From: Mycobacterium sp. DL440
GTDB taxonomy: Bacteria; Actinomycetota; Actinomycetes; Mycobacteriales; Mycobacteriaceae
NCBI RefSeq assembly: GCF_011745145.1
Contig: NZ_CP050191.1
Span: 2,619,054-2,683,053 of the forward strand
Length of the DNA stretch: 64,000 bases
Direction of reading: 5' to 3'
Part shown: piece after piece, positions 36,520 to 46,863 of the stretch
Layout of the letters: the number at the start of each line of letters is the position of its first letter
Numbering within the stretch: the first letter of the stretch is position 1
The notes under the pieces: model-generated
The model's input: the letters and a program-made list of their open reading frames with translations, nothing else
Told to the model about the DNA's origin: nothing
Database searches by the model: none
Made by a program: the position numbers and the translations under genes

Positions 36520-36720
36520 ATGAACAGGGGATACGTCGTGACGTTCGCGGTCGGTGGGATCGTGGCGCTGTTCGGCCTCATCTGGGCGCTGCAGGGATTC
36601 GGTGTGTTGCAGGGCAGTCCGATGAGCAACACCGTCACCTGGTCGGTCATCGGCCCGATCACCGCGGTGGTCGGCGTCGTGATCGCGGCATTCAGCTGGC
36701 GCAGACTCAGGCGACGGTGA
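36520..36720 (+). CDS. small two-helix membrane protein
   Basis: A 66-residue protein with hydrophobic segments FAVGGIVALFGLIWALQG and WSVIGPITAVVGVVIAAF and an Arg-rich tail RRLRRR on the cytoplasmic side. It lies 32 bases after the MDR gene, and its last 14 bases overlap the end of the convergent molybdopterin enzyme. Not recognised; it looks like a real small membrane protein by hydropathy. Confidence 0.6.
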   Translation: MNRGYVVTFAVGGIVALFGLIWALQGFGVLQGSPMSNTVTWSVIGPITAVVGVVIAAFSWRRLRRR

Positions 36721-38254
36721 AGTTCACCGAATGCCAACCGGTGGCGCCGTCGGGCACGGTAGGGGCCTCGTCTGACGTCTGTACCGCTCCGGTGTTGTCG
36801 GTGGCCCGCACCGCGATGGTGTGGTTGCCCGGGCCGGCCGCCTGCCAGGGCAAGCTCCACAGCCGCCACGTCTGGTCGGAATAAGCGGCGCCGAGCTGCG
36901 CGGGTTGCCATGGGCCGTCGTCGATTCGGACCTCGACGCCCCTTACGCCGCGATTCTGCGCCCAGGCCACACCACCGAACGTGGTCGGGCCCGCCGCCAC
37001 CCGCTGACCTCGCTTCGGTACGTCGATGCGCGACTCGGTCTTGATCGGGCCCCGCGCGGCCCAGCCCTGTCTGGTCCAGTACGCCTCGGCCCGGTCGAAG
37101 CGGGTCAATTCCAGGTCGGTGACCCACTTGGTGGCCGACACGTAGCCGTAGAGTCCGGCCACCACCAACCTGGCCGGGTAGCCGTGCTCAACGGGAAGCG
37201 GCTGCCCGTTGAGGCCGATGGCCAGCATCGCGTCGCGGCCATCGTTGAGGGCGTCGACCGGGGTGCCCACGGTGAATCCGTCCACTGAGGTCGACAACAA
37301 CATGTCCGCACCCGGGTCCACGGCCGCCGCGCGTAGCAGGTCGGTAAGTCGATACCCGGTCCACAACCCATTCGAGATCAGGTCGCCACCAACCGGATTC
37401 GATACACAGGTCAGCGTTACGACCTTCTCGACGGCTTCGAACTGGGCCAGATCGTCGAAACTGTAGGTGATCTCGCGGCCCACCATGCCGTGAATGCGCA
37501 GCCGCCAGGTGTCACGACTCAGCTGCGGAACGCTGAGCGCGGTGTCCACCCGGTAGAAGTCAGCGCCGTCGGTGATGAAACTCGGCAACGCAACGTTTTT
37601 CGGCTGGGCTTCGGACGGTATCGGGGGAGCCGGCACGCGCGGTCGAGGTATCACGGACGTGTCGCGTTCCGCCGCGACCGAACTGGTCACCCGGCCGACA
37701 ACGACACCGAGAAGTCCGGTTGCCGCCCCGAAACCGAGCAGGCCGGCGGTGGTCAACCACATCCGCCTGGTGGTGTCGACCCGCTCGGCATCGTCATCCG
37801 GGGTGGTCCAGAGACGCTGTACGAACAGGCGCAGTACTGCCACCCCACATGCGGTGCCCACCACCGTGGGAACGACGTCGAGCGTTGTTGCGCCGGGCCG
37901 CGAGAGCACGGCCGCGCAAGCGATCAGTCCGGCGGCGACGAAGATCGCGCTGCCGGTCGGGCGGTGCCGGGTTTCATATGTCGCGGCGAGGGCGGCGGTG
38001 GTGGCGATCACCACCAGCACGACGACGGCGAGGAACAGCTTGTCCAGGCTGCCCAGGGCTTGAATCACCCATTCCTTGACCGGACCTGGTGTCAGGTCCA
38101 CGATCGCCGATCCGACAGCGTTGCGCGGATCGGCCGGTGCCCCAAACGGAATGCTGAGGAGTTGAGCGATGCCGAGAGAGACCGCGGCGGCAGCAATCCC
38201 GCCGAGCATCCGTGCGTTCGGCGAAGAACTCGACGAGGACGAGGACTGAGCCAT
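36707..38254 (-). CDS. membrane-anchored molybdopterin oxidoreductase (sulfite-oxidase family)
   Basis: A 515-residue protein. The N-terminal ~190 residues hold about five membrane helices (including KLFLAVVVLVVIATTAALAA and AGLLGFGAATGLLGVVVG). The extracytoplasmic part is a sulfite-oxidase molybdopterin domain with Cys ligand TLTCVSNPVGGDLI, then a C-terminal dimerisation domain of the SUOX type (GVRGVEVRIDDGPWQPAQ). ATG 38254 (MAQSSSS) is preferred over GTG 38263. It may oxidise sulfite or methionine sulfoxide-like substrates. It depends on molybdate import by modBC. Confidence 0.87.
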   Translation of the reverse strand: MAQSSSSSSSSPNARMLGGIAAAAVSLGIAQLLSIPFGAPADPRNAVGSAIVDLTPGPVKEWVIQALGSLDKLFLAVVVLVVIATTAALAATYETRHRPTGSAIFVAAGLIACAAVLSRPGATTLDVVPTVVGTACGVAVLRLFVQRLWTTPDDDAERVDTTRRMWLTTAGLLGFGAATGLLGVVVGRVTSSVAAERDTSVIPRPRVPAPPIPSEAQPKNVALPSFITDGADFYRVDTALSVPQLSRDTWRLRIHGMVGREITYSFDDLAQFEAVEKVVTLTCVSNPVGGDLISNGLWTGYRLTDLLRAAAVDPGADMLLSTSVDGFTVGTPVDALNDGRDAMLAIGLNGQPLPVEHGYPARLVVAGLYGYVSATKWVTDLELTRFDRAEAYWTRQGWAARGPIKTESRIDVPKRGQRVAAGPTTFGGVAWAQNRGVRGVEVRIDDGPWQPAQLGAAYSDQTWRLWSLPWQAAGPGNHTIAVRATDNTGAVQTSDEAPTVPDGATGWHSVNFTVA

Positions 38255-38283
38255 CGTCACCAACGTACCCCGCGCACAAGGCA

Positions 38284-38316
38284 GGGAGCCTGCCGTTGGG
38301 GTGACGACAGGCTCCC
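38284..38316 (-). terminator. fbpC terminator
   Basis: Nine-pair stem GGGAGCCTG / CAGGCTCCC, loop of 15 bases, located 16 bases past the fbpC stop. No U run. Confidence 0.7.
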
Positions 38317-38331
38317 CGGGTGGGTGGATCT

Positions 38332-39387
<1,056 letters not shown>

Positions 39388-39454
39388 TCAAACATGTGCC
39401 ACATCAGTCACACGCGTAACAACACCGCTCGCGCTTATCGCGGTTGGCTAACGA

Positions 39455-39802
39455 TTGGAACTCGGCGCCGAGACCGGAGTTGCCGGTGTGGTGGGCCTCG
39501 GTCGTACCTCGACGGCCGACCATTACGGCATCGGGTCCTTGCAGGAGGCCGGCGCCTACCTGGCCCACGACGTTCTGGGGCCACGGCTGTGGGAGTGTGT
39601 TCGGCTGGTTGCGCAGGTCGACGGGCGGTCGGCCGAGCAGATCCTCGGCTGGCCGGACTGCCTCAAGGTCCGCTCGTCCATGACGCTGTTCGCCGCGGCC
39701 GCCTACCCCTCCGAGCGAGCCGACTTCCAGACTGTGCTGGACAAGTTCTATGACGGTCTCGGGGATCCGCTGACCCTCGAAATACTCAGTGCGGCTGAAT
39801 GA
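39455..39802 (+). pseudogene. truncated DUF1810 protein
   Basis: A DUF1810 (Rv1873-like) fragment of ~100 residues: GLGRTSTADHYGIGSLQEAG, AYLAHDVLGPRLWECV, DCLKVRSSMTLFAAAA and FYDGLGDPLTLEILS all match the second two thirds of the family. The N-terminal ~45 residues with the conserved HWMWFVFPQ are absent, and upstream bases belong to the fbpC promoter side. It starts only at a TTG (39455) with no ribosome site. Probably a decayed gene; it overlaps the GH13 end by 17 bases. Confidence 0.7.
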
Positions 39803-41093
39803 TCAGCCATCCGTGCGGAGGAATCTCGGTGTGGTTGATGTCGTCCTGCGGTGGGGCGCCCGAACCCGCGATCACCCGGCCCGACGGCACCCCGAGGTCC
39901 GGTAGCGACAAGGGCAGCGGTGCGTCGTCGATGTTGAGTGCGACGATCAGGGACTCGGCGCCGGCGCCGGTCCGGTATACGTAGCCGGTGTTGGTCAGCA
40001 GTAGGGGCGCAGTCCGCGCCGTGTGCAGCCACGGATGGCGCCGGCGTAATCCGATCAGGTGCCGGTGCAGTCGCAGTGCATCCGAATCATCTGGTGCAGT
40101 GGTGAATTCCGGCCGCACGGCATCGTCGCCACCGCGGCGCTCCTCCTTGATCCCGCGGTAGCCCGACTCGTCGCCGGCGTAGATGCTCGGGGTTCCGCCC
40201 GTCGTCAGCAGCAGTACCAGCGCGTGCTCGAGGTGCGCGGCATTCTGCAACTGACTGGCGATCCGGGTCACGTCATGGTTGCCCACGAAGGTCAGCGGTA
40301 CGAACGTGCCGAGAAAGTCGTTGTGCCGCTTCAGCGCCCAGTCCAGTTCGTGGAAGTTGCCGTCGTTGAGGCTGCTCCAGATCGCCTTCCACAACTCGTA
40401 CTGGGTCGCCGAGTCGAAAGTGGCGGCGCGGACCGTCGCGGAATAGTCGCCGTGGATGACCTCCCCGACGAACCAGGCGTCGGGGAACTCTCGGCGCACC
40501 GACGGCAACACCTGCGCCCAGAAACGGTCGGGCACCGCGTAGGCGGCGTCGAGTCGCCAACCGTCCGCGCCGCGGCTCAACCAGTGCCGCAGCACGGTGC
40601 CGGTGTAGTCCACCACCTCGGGCTCATCGTGGTTGAGCGCGATCAGCTCACCGTGCCCTTCGAATGTGTCGAACCGAGAGGCGTTGCCGCTGCGCCGAAA
40701 CCAGCGGGACGCAGGATGATCGGGGCCACCGTCGACGACCTGTCGGTACCGGTCGAAGTCGGTGCCCACATGGTTGAACACCCCGTCGAGCAGGATGCGC
40801 AGCCCGCGCTGTCGGGCCTCGGCCACCAGGTGATCGAAGTCGTTTTCGTCACCCAGGCGGGGGTCGATGCGGAAGTGGTCGGTGGTGTCGTAGCCGTGGG
40901 TTCGTGACGCGAAGATCGGCCCGAGCGCGATGCCGGACGCGCCCAGTTGTACAGCGTGATCCAGCCATCCGACGATCCGGCGCAGCCGATGTTCGTCGGC
41001 TGACGGCGCCTGGTCCGCAGGAAACGCACCGACAAAGCCCAGTGGATAGACCTGCCACCAGATGGCATGCGCGATCCACGCCGGCTCAGGCAC
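39786..41093 (-). CDS. GH13 alpha-amylase-family glycoside hydrolase
   Basis: A 435-residue GH13 enzyme, short for the family. The TIM-barrel motifs are present: start IWWQVYPLGFVG, region I LRILLDGVFNHVG, region II GWRLDAAYA with the nucleophile Asp, region III WFVGEVIHGD with the acid/base Glu, and region IV FVGNHDVTR. The end has the usual C-terminal beta domain. It acts on an alpha-glucan or oligosaccharide, possibly intracellular glycogen or trehalose-linked sugars; no signal peptide. ATG 41093 overlaps the deaminase stop by 8 bases. Confidence 0.88.
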   Translation of the reverse strand: MPEPAWIAHAIWWQVYPLGFVGAFPADQAPSADEHRLRRIVGWLDHAVQLGASGIALGPIFASRTHGYDTTDHFRIDPRLGDENDFDHLVAEARQRGLRILLDGVFNHVGTDFDRYRQVVDGGPDHPASRWFRRSGNASRFDTFEGHGELIALNHDEPEVVDYTGTVLRHWLSRGADGWRLDAAYAVPDRFWAQVLPSVRREFPDAWFVGEVIHGDYSATVRAATFDSATQYELWKAIWSSLNDGNFHELDWALKRHNDFLGTFVPLTFVGNHDVTRIASQLQNAAHLEHALVLLLTTGGTPSIYAGDESGYRGIKEERRGGDDAVRPEFTTAPDDSDALRLHRHLIGLRRRHPWLHTARTAPLLLTNTGYVYRTGAGAESLIVALNIDDAPLPLSLPDLGVPSGRVIAGSGAPPQDDINHTEIPPHGWLIIQPH

Positions 41094-41565
41094 GAAACTT
41101 CGCCGCGTACAGGTCTTTCATGGTCTCGGCCAGTTCGGTCGCCGGCCCGTCCACCTCGAGGCCGGGCGCCACGGTGGTGATCGGCAGTGCGGCGACCGGA
41201 GCGGCCGGCACACCCCATTCGGACAGCCAGCCCACCAGCTGCTCCGACGAGGTGGCGTAGACGATCCGGCCCAGCCCGACCCAGGCGTGCGCGGCAGAGC
41301 ACATCGGGCAGTGCTCACCGGAGGTGTACACCGTGGCGTGGGCGCGATCCTGGGGGCTCAGGTGCTCGACGGCCCAACGGGCGATGGCGAATTCTGGATG
41401 CTGGGTGGCATCGCCGTCCTTGACCCTGTTGCGGTCGGCGAACACCGTGGTTCCGGTGTGATCGACGAGGATCGATCCGAAGGGCTCGTCACCGTCGTCC
41501 AGCGCTTCGCGGGCCAACTCGACACATCTGCGCAACCGACCGAGGTCGTTCTCGCTGATAGCCAC
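41086..41565 (-). CDS. nucleoside/guanine deaminase (CDA-fold)
   Basis: A 159-residue zinc deaminase. The catalytic motif HPEFAIARWAV has the ligand His and acid Glu; the second motif EHCPMCSAAHAWVG supplies the two Cys ligands, with Cys in place of the commoner PCxxC. Members act on guanine, cytosine or tRNA adenosine; the FGSILVDHTG start resembles guanine or nucleoside deaminase types. Eight bases of overlap couple it to the GH13 gene downstream. Confidence 0.82.
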   Translation of the reverse strand: MAISENDLGRLRRCVELAREALDDGDEPFGSILVDHTGTTVFADRNRVKDGDATQHPEFAIARWAVEHLSPQDRAHATVYTSGEHCPMCSAAHAWVGLGRIVYATSSEQLVGWLSEWGVPAAPVAALPITTVAPGLEVDGPATELAETMKDLYAAKFRA

Positions 41566-41601
41566 GCGGGTGAGTTTACGCCCGGGGCGATGCCGGACGG
41601 A

Positions 41602-43290
41602 TCAGTCGCGGCCACAGCAGGCGTTCGTCACCTGCAGGCGGCACGCGCAGGAGGCCTGCACCGCGATGTCGGCGCGGGCCTGGGCCAACTCCAGTTGCTG
41701 CCCGATGATCACAGCCTCGGCGTCGCGGCCCAGCCGACGGAGGCACTCGTGATAGCCGTGCAGGCTCCACACGTTGTTCGGATGGTGGCTGGACCGGCTG
41801 AGTGTCGGATCCAGGCCCAGGTCGGCCGCGTAGACACGGGCGGCCTCGTCGACGTGGCCCTGTTCGAGCAGCAGTGCGCCGTAGGCGTGTCTGGTCGGTT
41901 GCATCCACCCCCACGGTTCGTCATACGGCAGGGCGTCGTCGAGTGCGATGGCCCGGCGAAGGTAGGTGAAGGCGGTAGTGTAATCGCCCTCCCGGTAGGC
42001 GATTTCACCGTGCAGCATCTGTTCGGCGATGGCCAGGATGTCCAGGCTGGTGTTGTTGAACAGGTAGCGCGTGTCGGGGATGTTGCGGTAGGCCGCAAGG
42101 AAGCCCTCCAGCTCGGTGCGGGCCAGCTGCACCTGTCCTTTGGCCGCGTATGCGACGCCCCGGCCGTAGTGGATGGTCGCGGTGGTGGTGCAGTACAGCT
42201 CGGGATCGGCGGGCAGCGGTTCGGCGATCAGGTCGTCCCACCGGCCGAACCGCACCAGCACATGCACCCGCAACGGGACAAAGGCTTCCAACCAGTCCGC
42301 CATCGGTGGTGAGGCGACCGAGAGCAACTCAGGGGTGAGTTGGGCGGCCAGTTCCTCGGCCGCGTCCAGCGCGATCTGCGGACTGCCCTCGAACATCGCC
42401 GAATACACCACGAAATGCAGGTCGTGCGCGCGGTAGAGCGAATAGAAGTTCAGAGCGCCCTCGCGTGCGACGAACTTTCTGTCAGCCCGTACCGCGGCGA
42501 GATTGGCGGCCACCGAGTTGCGGTAGTCGCCGCACAGCACGTCGATGTGGCTGGCCATGTGTTGCAGGTGCCCGGCGTCGGGCACCAGCCCGCGCAACAG
42601 ATCCGCGGCGGGTAGGGCGGCCTGCGGCGTCGTCGACATCTCCATCGCGTGGATGTACAGGTGCAATACTCCGGGGTGTTGCCGTCCGGCGGCGGTGGCC
42701 AGCGCTCCGTCGAGGATCCGTTTCGCTTCCACCACAAGAGATCCCGGGGCCGGCTCACCGGTGCGGCCGTCCCACAGTGCCCACGCGGTCACGTTGAGGA
42801 GGGCATCGGCAGCCAGTGTCTGGACATCGATGTCCTCGGGATGGGCCGCGGCCAGCGTCGCCATCGCATCGGCATAGGCGGCGTGCCCGGCGGTCAGGGC
42901 CTCGGCGTCGTCGGGGTCGGCCGTCGGAAATCGCTTGTGCAGGGCGGAGATCAGGTCGCGCTCGAGCGCGGATGCCCGGCCCGTCGCAGCCCGCCCCAAT
43001 TCGGCCCGGGCCCGGGCCAGCGAGGTGCTCAGGTCGGCCGGATCGAAGGCGTCCCAGGCTTTGTTGTAGTTGGGGCCGACCGCGTAGGCGATGCCCCACC
43101 GGGCGAGGGCGAAGTCCGGGTCGAGATGCAGGGCACGCTCGAAGCACCGGATGGCCTCTTCGTGGTTGAAGGCATACGACCAGACCATGCCGCGGTCGAA
43201 CCAGACCTGGGCCGCGGGCGAGGTCGTGTCCGTCGGCCGGTGATAGGACCCGAGCCGGTAATACGGTTCGGTCTGGGCGGGATCCGTCAC
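41602..43290 (-). CDS. tetratricopeptide-repeat protein
   Basis: A 562-residue soluble protein rich in helix-turn-helix repeats. TPR-like units are visible at SYAFNHEEAIRCFERALHLD (near 40), AAKGQVQLARTELEGFLA, and YREGDYTTAFTYLRRAIALD with EQGHVDEAARVYAADLGLD. The repeat pattern breaks in the middle, where a helical region (GHLQHMASHIDVLCGDYRNS) fits. GTG 43290 is preferred over the earlier ATG. Likely a protein-interaction scaffold; it ends with Cys-rich CACRLQVTNACCGRD, whose role is unknown. Confidence 0.75.
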   Translation of the reverse strand: MTDPAQTEPYYRLGSYHRPTDTTSPAAQVWFDRGMVWSYAFNHEEAIRCFERALHLDPDFALARWGIAYAVGPNYNKAWDAFDPADLSTSLARARAELGRAATGRASALERDLISALHKRFPTADPDDAEALTAGHAAYADAMATLAAAHPEDIDVQTLAADALLNVTAWALWDGRTGEPAPGSLVVEAKRILDGALATAAGRQHPGVLHLYIHAMEMSTTPQAALPAADLLRGLVPDAGHLQHMASHIDVLCGDYRNSVAANLAAVRADRKFVAREGALNFYSLYRAHDLHFVVYSAMFEGSPQIALDAAEELAAQLTPELLSVASPPMADWLEAFVPLRVHVLVRFGRWDDLIAEPLPADPELYCTTTATIHYGRGVAYAAKGQVQLARTELEGFLAAYRNIPDTRYLFNNTSLDILAIAEQMLHGEIAYREGDYTTAFTYLRRAIALDDALPYDEPWGWMQPTRHAYGALLLEQGHVDEAARVYAADLGLDPTLSRSSHHPNNVWSLHGYHECLRRLGRDAEAVIIGQQLELAQARADIAVQASCACRLQVTNACCGRD

Positions 43291-43349
43291 GGTGCCGACG
43301 CTACCCGGGTGGCTCGACACCGGCGCGTCGAACGTGTTCTAGTGCTGGG

Positions 43350-43979
43350 ATGCCGGGTTACACCCATGTGGAGGGTCTCAGTTCCGCGGACGTGCAGCGT
43401 CTGCGGTCGGTGTGGGCGCCGCTGGCAGGTTCGGTGCGCGCGCTCATCGATGCCTCCATCCGTTCGGAGGTGGACGCCGAGGAGGTCGCGGCAGTACGGG
43501 CCCAGATCGACGACGCGACCGCGCGGTTGCGGGCCAAACAGATCGACGGCCCGTTCGGCGTGCGCTTCACGTCCGACGGTGACCGGATGCCGTGGGGCAA
43601 CCCGGCAATCGGCATCCGCAATCCGATCGCACCGCCCCTGGTGATGGTGAAGGACCCCGACGGCGGGGTGCGAACCGATTTTCACCTGGGCGCGCCCTAC
43701 GAGGGGCCGCCCGGGCACGTCCATGGCGGCATGGTCGCGATGGTGCTCGATCACGTGCTGGGGGAGGTGGCTGCCAGCGATTCGGATCGCCCGCGGTTCA
43801 CCGGCACCCTGACCATCCGTTATCTGCGGGCCACCCCGCTGGGCGATCTGCACGCCGAGGGGCAGATCACCCGCACGGACGGGATCAAAGCCTTTGCCTC
43901 CGGCCATGTTTCCGACGCCCAAGGAATTACCGCCGAGGCCGAAGGGGTGTTCATCCTGCCGAAATGGGCGCGGGGCTAG
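43350..43979 (+). CDS. PaaI-family hotdog thioesterase
   Basis: A 209-residue hotdog-fold protein. The helical N-terminal ~70 residues precede a single hotdog domain with GPPGHVHGGMVAMVLDHVLGE, the catalytic/substrate loop, and GTLTIRYLRATPLGDLHAEG. ATG 43350 is the start. Such proteins cleave acyl-CoA thioesters. It overlaps the end of the convergent FUSC gene by 4 bases. Confidence 0.82.
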   Translation: MPGYTHVEGLSSADVQRLRSVWAPLAGSVRALIDASIRSEVDAEEVAAVRAQIDDATARLRAKQIDGPFGVRFTSDGDRMPWGNPAIGIRNPIAPPLVMVKDPDGGVRTDFHLGAPYEGPPGHVHGGMVAMVLDHVLGEVAASDSDRPRFTGTLTIRYLRATPLGDLHAEGQITRTDGIKAFASGHVSDAQGITAEAEGVFILPKWARG

Positions 43980-45997
43980 CGCGAATCACCTGCGGGTTCC
44001 ACCCGATCGATCGCGATGTCCTGCAGGCTGCGGGTGATCGTGGTCAGTTCGCCGATCAGAATGCGCGCCGCGCCGTTGTCGGCCGACAGCGTCGATGCCA
44101 CGTTGTGCACCCGCCGCAGCGCGGTCGACAGCTCGGCAGTGTCCAGGCTCCACGGCACCGCGGGGCTCGGTGGTGCGCCGCGCAGGGCCTCCACGTAGTC
44201 GTCCACCGCAGCGATGAACTCGCCGTGCAGGGCCGACGAGGGGTGCGTCGGCAAGCTGTTCTCCAGCGTGGTGCAGGCGCTGGTCACCGAATTCAGCGCG
44301 GTGCGGTAGGTCCGCAGCCAGCGCCGCAGGACCGGGGGTTCCAGGCTGGTGGCGCCCCACGCCGCCTCGAATGCCGCGCGGGCCCGGAAGGCCCGTTGCC
44401 AGGCCGCCGACAGGATCTCGGCCGGGTGGTCGATTTCGTGCACGAATGCCTTGATCACCAGTGCGGCGTAGTCGATCTCGGTCATCAGCAGTTCCCCGGC
44501 GCGCTGGCGCAGCCGGATGAGGGCGTGGTCGGGCAGTGCCACGTGGGCCATCACGGCCAGGGTGCCGCCGATCAGCACGGCGAACAGTCGGTCGGCGTTG
44601 CCCGACCAGGGGGCGGACGCGCTCACCCCGACCGCGAACATGACGATCGCGCCCACTGCCGCGCCGACCGCGAGATAGCCGAACTGCGCCACGCCATAGG
44701 CCAGTCCCACGAACACCAGCGCGCAGATCGCCGAACCGATCGGGCCGGGTTGCCACACCAACGTGAGGATCGAGGCGACGATGATGCCGACGCCGAGGCC
44801 GGCCATGCGTCCGGCGCACCGCGTGTAGGTGTGCGCCGTTTCCGGCCGCAGCACCACCACGGCGGTCAAGGGCATCCAGTAGCCGTGCTCCAGCCCGCCG
44901 TAGCGGGCTGCTGCCGCCGCCAGCGCTGCCGTCACCGACAGCCGGATGGCGTGGCGCAGGATCGGTGAGGTCCAGGTCAGGTGCGAGCGGACCACGGAGG
45001 GCGCCGAGGCCAGCGAGCCGATCAGGTCGGGCCGGTGCAACTGGCCGAACCTCAGCACCGCGGCCTCGCGCAGCTGTTCGCAGAAGCGTTGTGCCAGTGC
45101 CGCTTCGGGGCCTGTCACGGCGGCACCGGCGGTGTGAACACGCACCAGCGCGTGTTCGGCGTCGCGGCGGGCGGTGTGACCGTGGTCGGCGATCGCGTCG
45201 AGCAGCACGGCCGCGGCGGTCAGCAGTTGGGGTAGTCCCGTGTCACCCTGGTTCGTGTCGTCGGTCGCGTTGTCACGGTCTGCGGTGGAGCGCAAGGAGG
45301 CCAAGGTGCCGGCGAGGCGCTCCGGGAGGCGATATCCGCCGTGGTAGGCACGTGGTCGCTGACTCACCTGACTGTCGGCGAACACCTCGCGCAGCCACGT
45401 GAGCGGAGCGTCGTCGACGGTCGCTGTGCAGTCGGCGGCGACGTTGCGGGCGTCACCGGCCAACGACTGGTAGGCCCGGGTGAGTCCGTCGCGCTGGGCG
45501 CGCCAGCGCCGCGGTGGCCACACGGCGATCAGCGTCGCCTGGACCACTCCGGCGACGATGACCAGGGTGGGTGCCAGCAGTGACTGGCCCAGCGTCGGTG
45601 CGACCGGTGGTGCCAGTACCAGCAGCGCGCTGGCCGCCGAGGCCACCAGGCCGGCGTTGGCACCCAGAGACCACTGCATGCCCGCGGCGAAGCACCACAG
45701 GGCGACCACCGCGATGAAGACGGGGCTGTGCCCTCCGGCGAGGGTGCCGAGCAGCACCGCGATGGCCAGTTCCACGGAGCCGGTGACCACCAGCGGCACC
45801 CGGCCGCCGGGGCTGCGCTGCAGCGCGATCGCACTGGCGATCACGCCACCGCCGAGTGTCCACATTGCTGTCGCGCCCGAACCCCACGCCAGGGCGACCG
45901 CAGTCACCGCCAGAACGCCGATCAGGCTTCGGACCACCGCGCCGGCGTCAGGTGTGTTGAGCCGGAGTGCGTCGGCTGCCTGCCCACCTGTGTGCAC
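43976..45997 (-). CDS. FUSC-family (aromatic-acid exporter-like) membrane protein
   Basis: A 673-residue protein with two blocks of about six helices, near residues 20-200 and 370-510, and large cytoplasmic linkers. VVRSLIGVLAVTAVALAWGS and the second-half GYWMPLTAVVVLRPETAHT with FDRAARMAG-like sequence match the FUSC/ArAE family, known for aromatic-acid and drug efflux. GTG 45997 avoids overlap with the divergent gene at 46083; the earlier frame is poor. Substrate unknown. Confidence 0.8.
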   Translation of the reverse strand: MHTGGQAADALRLNTPDAGAVVRSLIGVLAVTAVALAWGSGATAMWTLGGGVIASAIALQRSPGGRVPLVVTGSVELAIAVLLGTLAGGHSPVFIAVVALWCFAAGMQWSLGANAGLVASAASALLVLAPPVAPTLGQSLLAPTLVIVAGVVQATLIAVWPPRRWRAQRDGLTRAYQSLAGDARNVAADCTATVDDAPLTWLREVFADSQVSQRPRAYHGGYRLPERLAGTLASLRSTADRDNATDDTNQGDTGLPQLLTAAAVLLDAIADHGHTARRDAEHALVRVHTAGAAVTGPEAALAQRFCEQLREAAVLRFGQLHRPDLIGSLASAPSVVRSHLTWTSPILRHAIRLSVTAALAAAAARYGGLEHGYWMPLTAVVVLRPETAHTYTRCAGRMAGLGVGIIVASILTLVWQPGPIGSAICALVFVGLAYGVAQFGYLAVGAAVGAIVMFAVGVSASAPWSGNADRLFAVLIGGTLAVMAHVALPDHALIRLRQRAGELLMTEIDYAALVIKAFVHEIDHPAEILSAAWQRAFRARAAFEAAWGATSLEPPVLRRWLRTYRTALNSVTSACTTLENSLPTHPSSALHGEFIAAVDDYVEALRGAPPSPAVPWSLDTAELSTALRRVHNVASTLSADNGAARILIGELTTITRSLQDIAIDRVEPAGDSR

Positions 45998-46082
45998 CTC
46001 ACCATTCTCACTCGCAACGGGCCGCCGGTGGCACAACTGCCCACGCGTGGCGCGGATCGGTGCGCAGGTAGGTTCTCCCTTC

Positions 46083-46826
46083 GTGGAGAAAGTCATCGTT
46101 CTGCTACGCGACCCGCAATCGGATCAGCAGTGGTGCCAGGGGCTGCGCACGCGCGTCGCCGACGAACTGCTGGCGCTGGGGCTGCCCGGCCTGACGGTCA
46201 ATGTCCGTGACGACGCGGTGCGGGAGTCGTTGATGACGCTGACGACGCTGGACCCTCCGGTGGTTGCGGTGGTCAGTCTGTGGGTCCAGCAGTATTACGG
46301 CGAGCAGGTTTCGCAGGCACTGGAAGTGCTTGCCGCCGAATGCGATTCGCTCGCAGCCTATCTGGTGACCGAATCGGTCCCGATGCGCCCGCCGGCGACC
46401 GGGGTGGGCGAGCGGACCGATGGTCTGGCCAATATCGCGCTGCTGCGCCGGCCCGTCGGCCTCGATGAGGCCACCTGGCTGCACCGCTGGCACCGCGACC
46501 ACACCTCGGTGGCCATCGAAACCCAGGACACCTTCGGCTACACCCAGAACACCGTGGTGCGTGCGCTCACCGAGGACGCCCCGGCGATCGACGGCATCGT
46601 GGAGGAATTGTTCCGCCAGGAGGCGGTGTCGGACCTGCACGCGTTCTTCGGTGCGGCCGACGACGACGATCTGGCCGATCGCATGGGCAAGATGGTGGCC
46701 AGTACGGACGCCTTCGGCGCCAGCGCCAACATCGACACGGTGCCGACCAGTCGATACGTCTACTCCAGCCCGTTCGCCGGCCCGCTGGTGTACCCGGGCG
46801 ACGAGAGTGGAACGTGTTCTAGTTAG
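46083..46826 (+). CDS. EthD-like dimeric alpha-beta barrel protein
   Basis: A 247-residue protein. EKVIVLLRDPQSDQQWCQGL opens one ferredoxin-like half and IALLRRPVGLDEATWLHRWH, then HRDHTSVAIETQDTFGYTQN, shows the EthD-like second half. GTG 46083 is the start. The family includes proteins needed with P450 systems, but roles are mixed. It is followed 37 bases later by the enoyl-CoA hydratase gene, so a catabolic operon is possible. Confidence 0.55.
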   Translation: MEKVIVLLRDPQSDQQWCQGLRTRVADELLALGLPGLTVNVRDDAVRESLMTLTTLDPPVVAVVSLWVQQYYGEQVSQALEVLAAECDSLAAYLVTESVPMRPPATGVGERTDGLANIALLRRPVGLDEATWLHRWHRDHTSVAIETQDTFGYTQNTVVRALTEDAPAIDGIVEELFRQEAVSDLHAFFGAADDDDLADRMGKMVASTDAFGASANIDTVPTSRYVYSSPFAGPLVYPGDESGTCSS

Positions 46827-46863
46827 GCTGCAGCGGTCACGGCGCGAACTCGAGGAGTGAGAG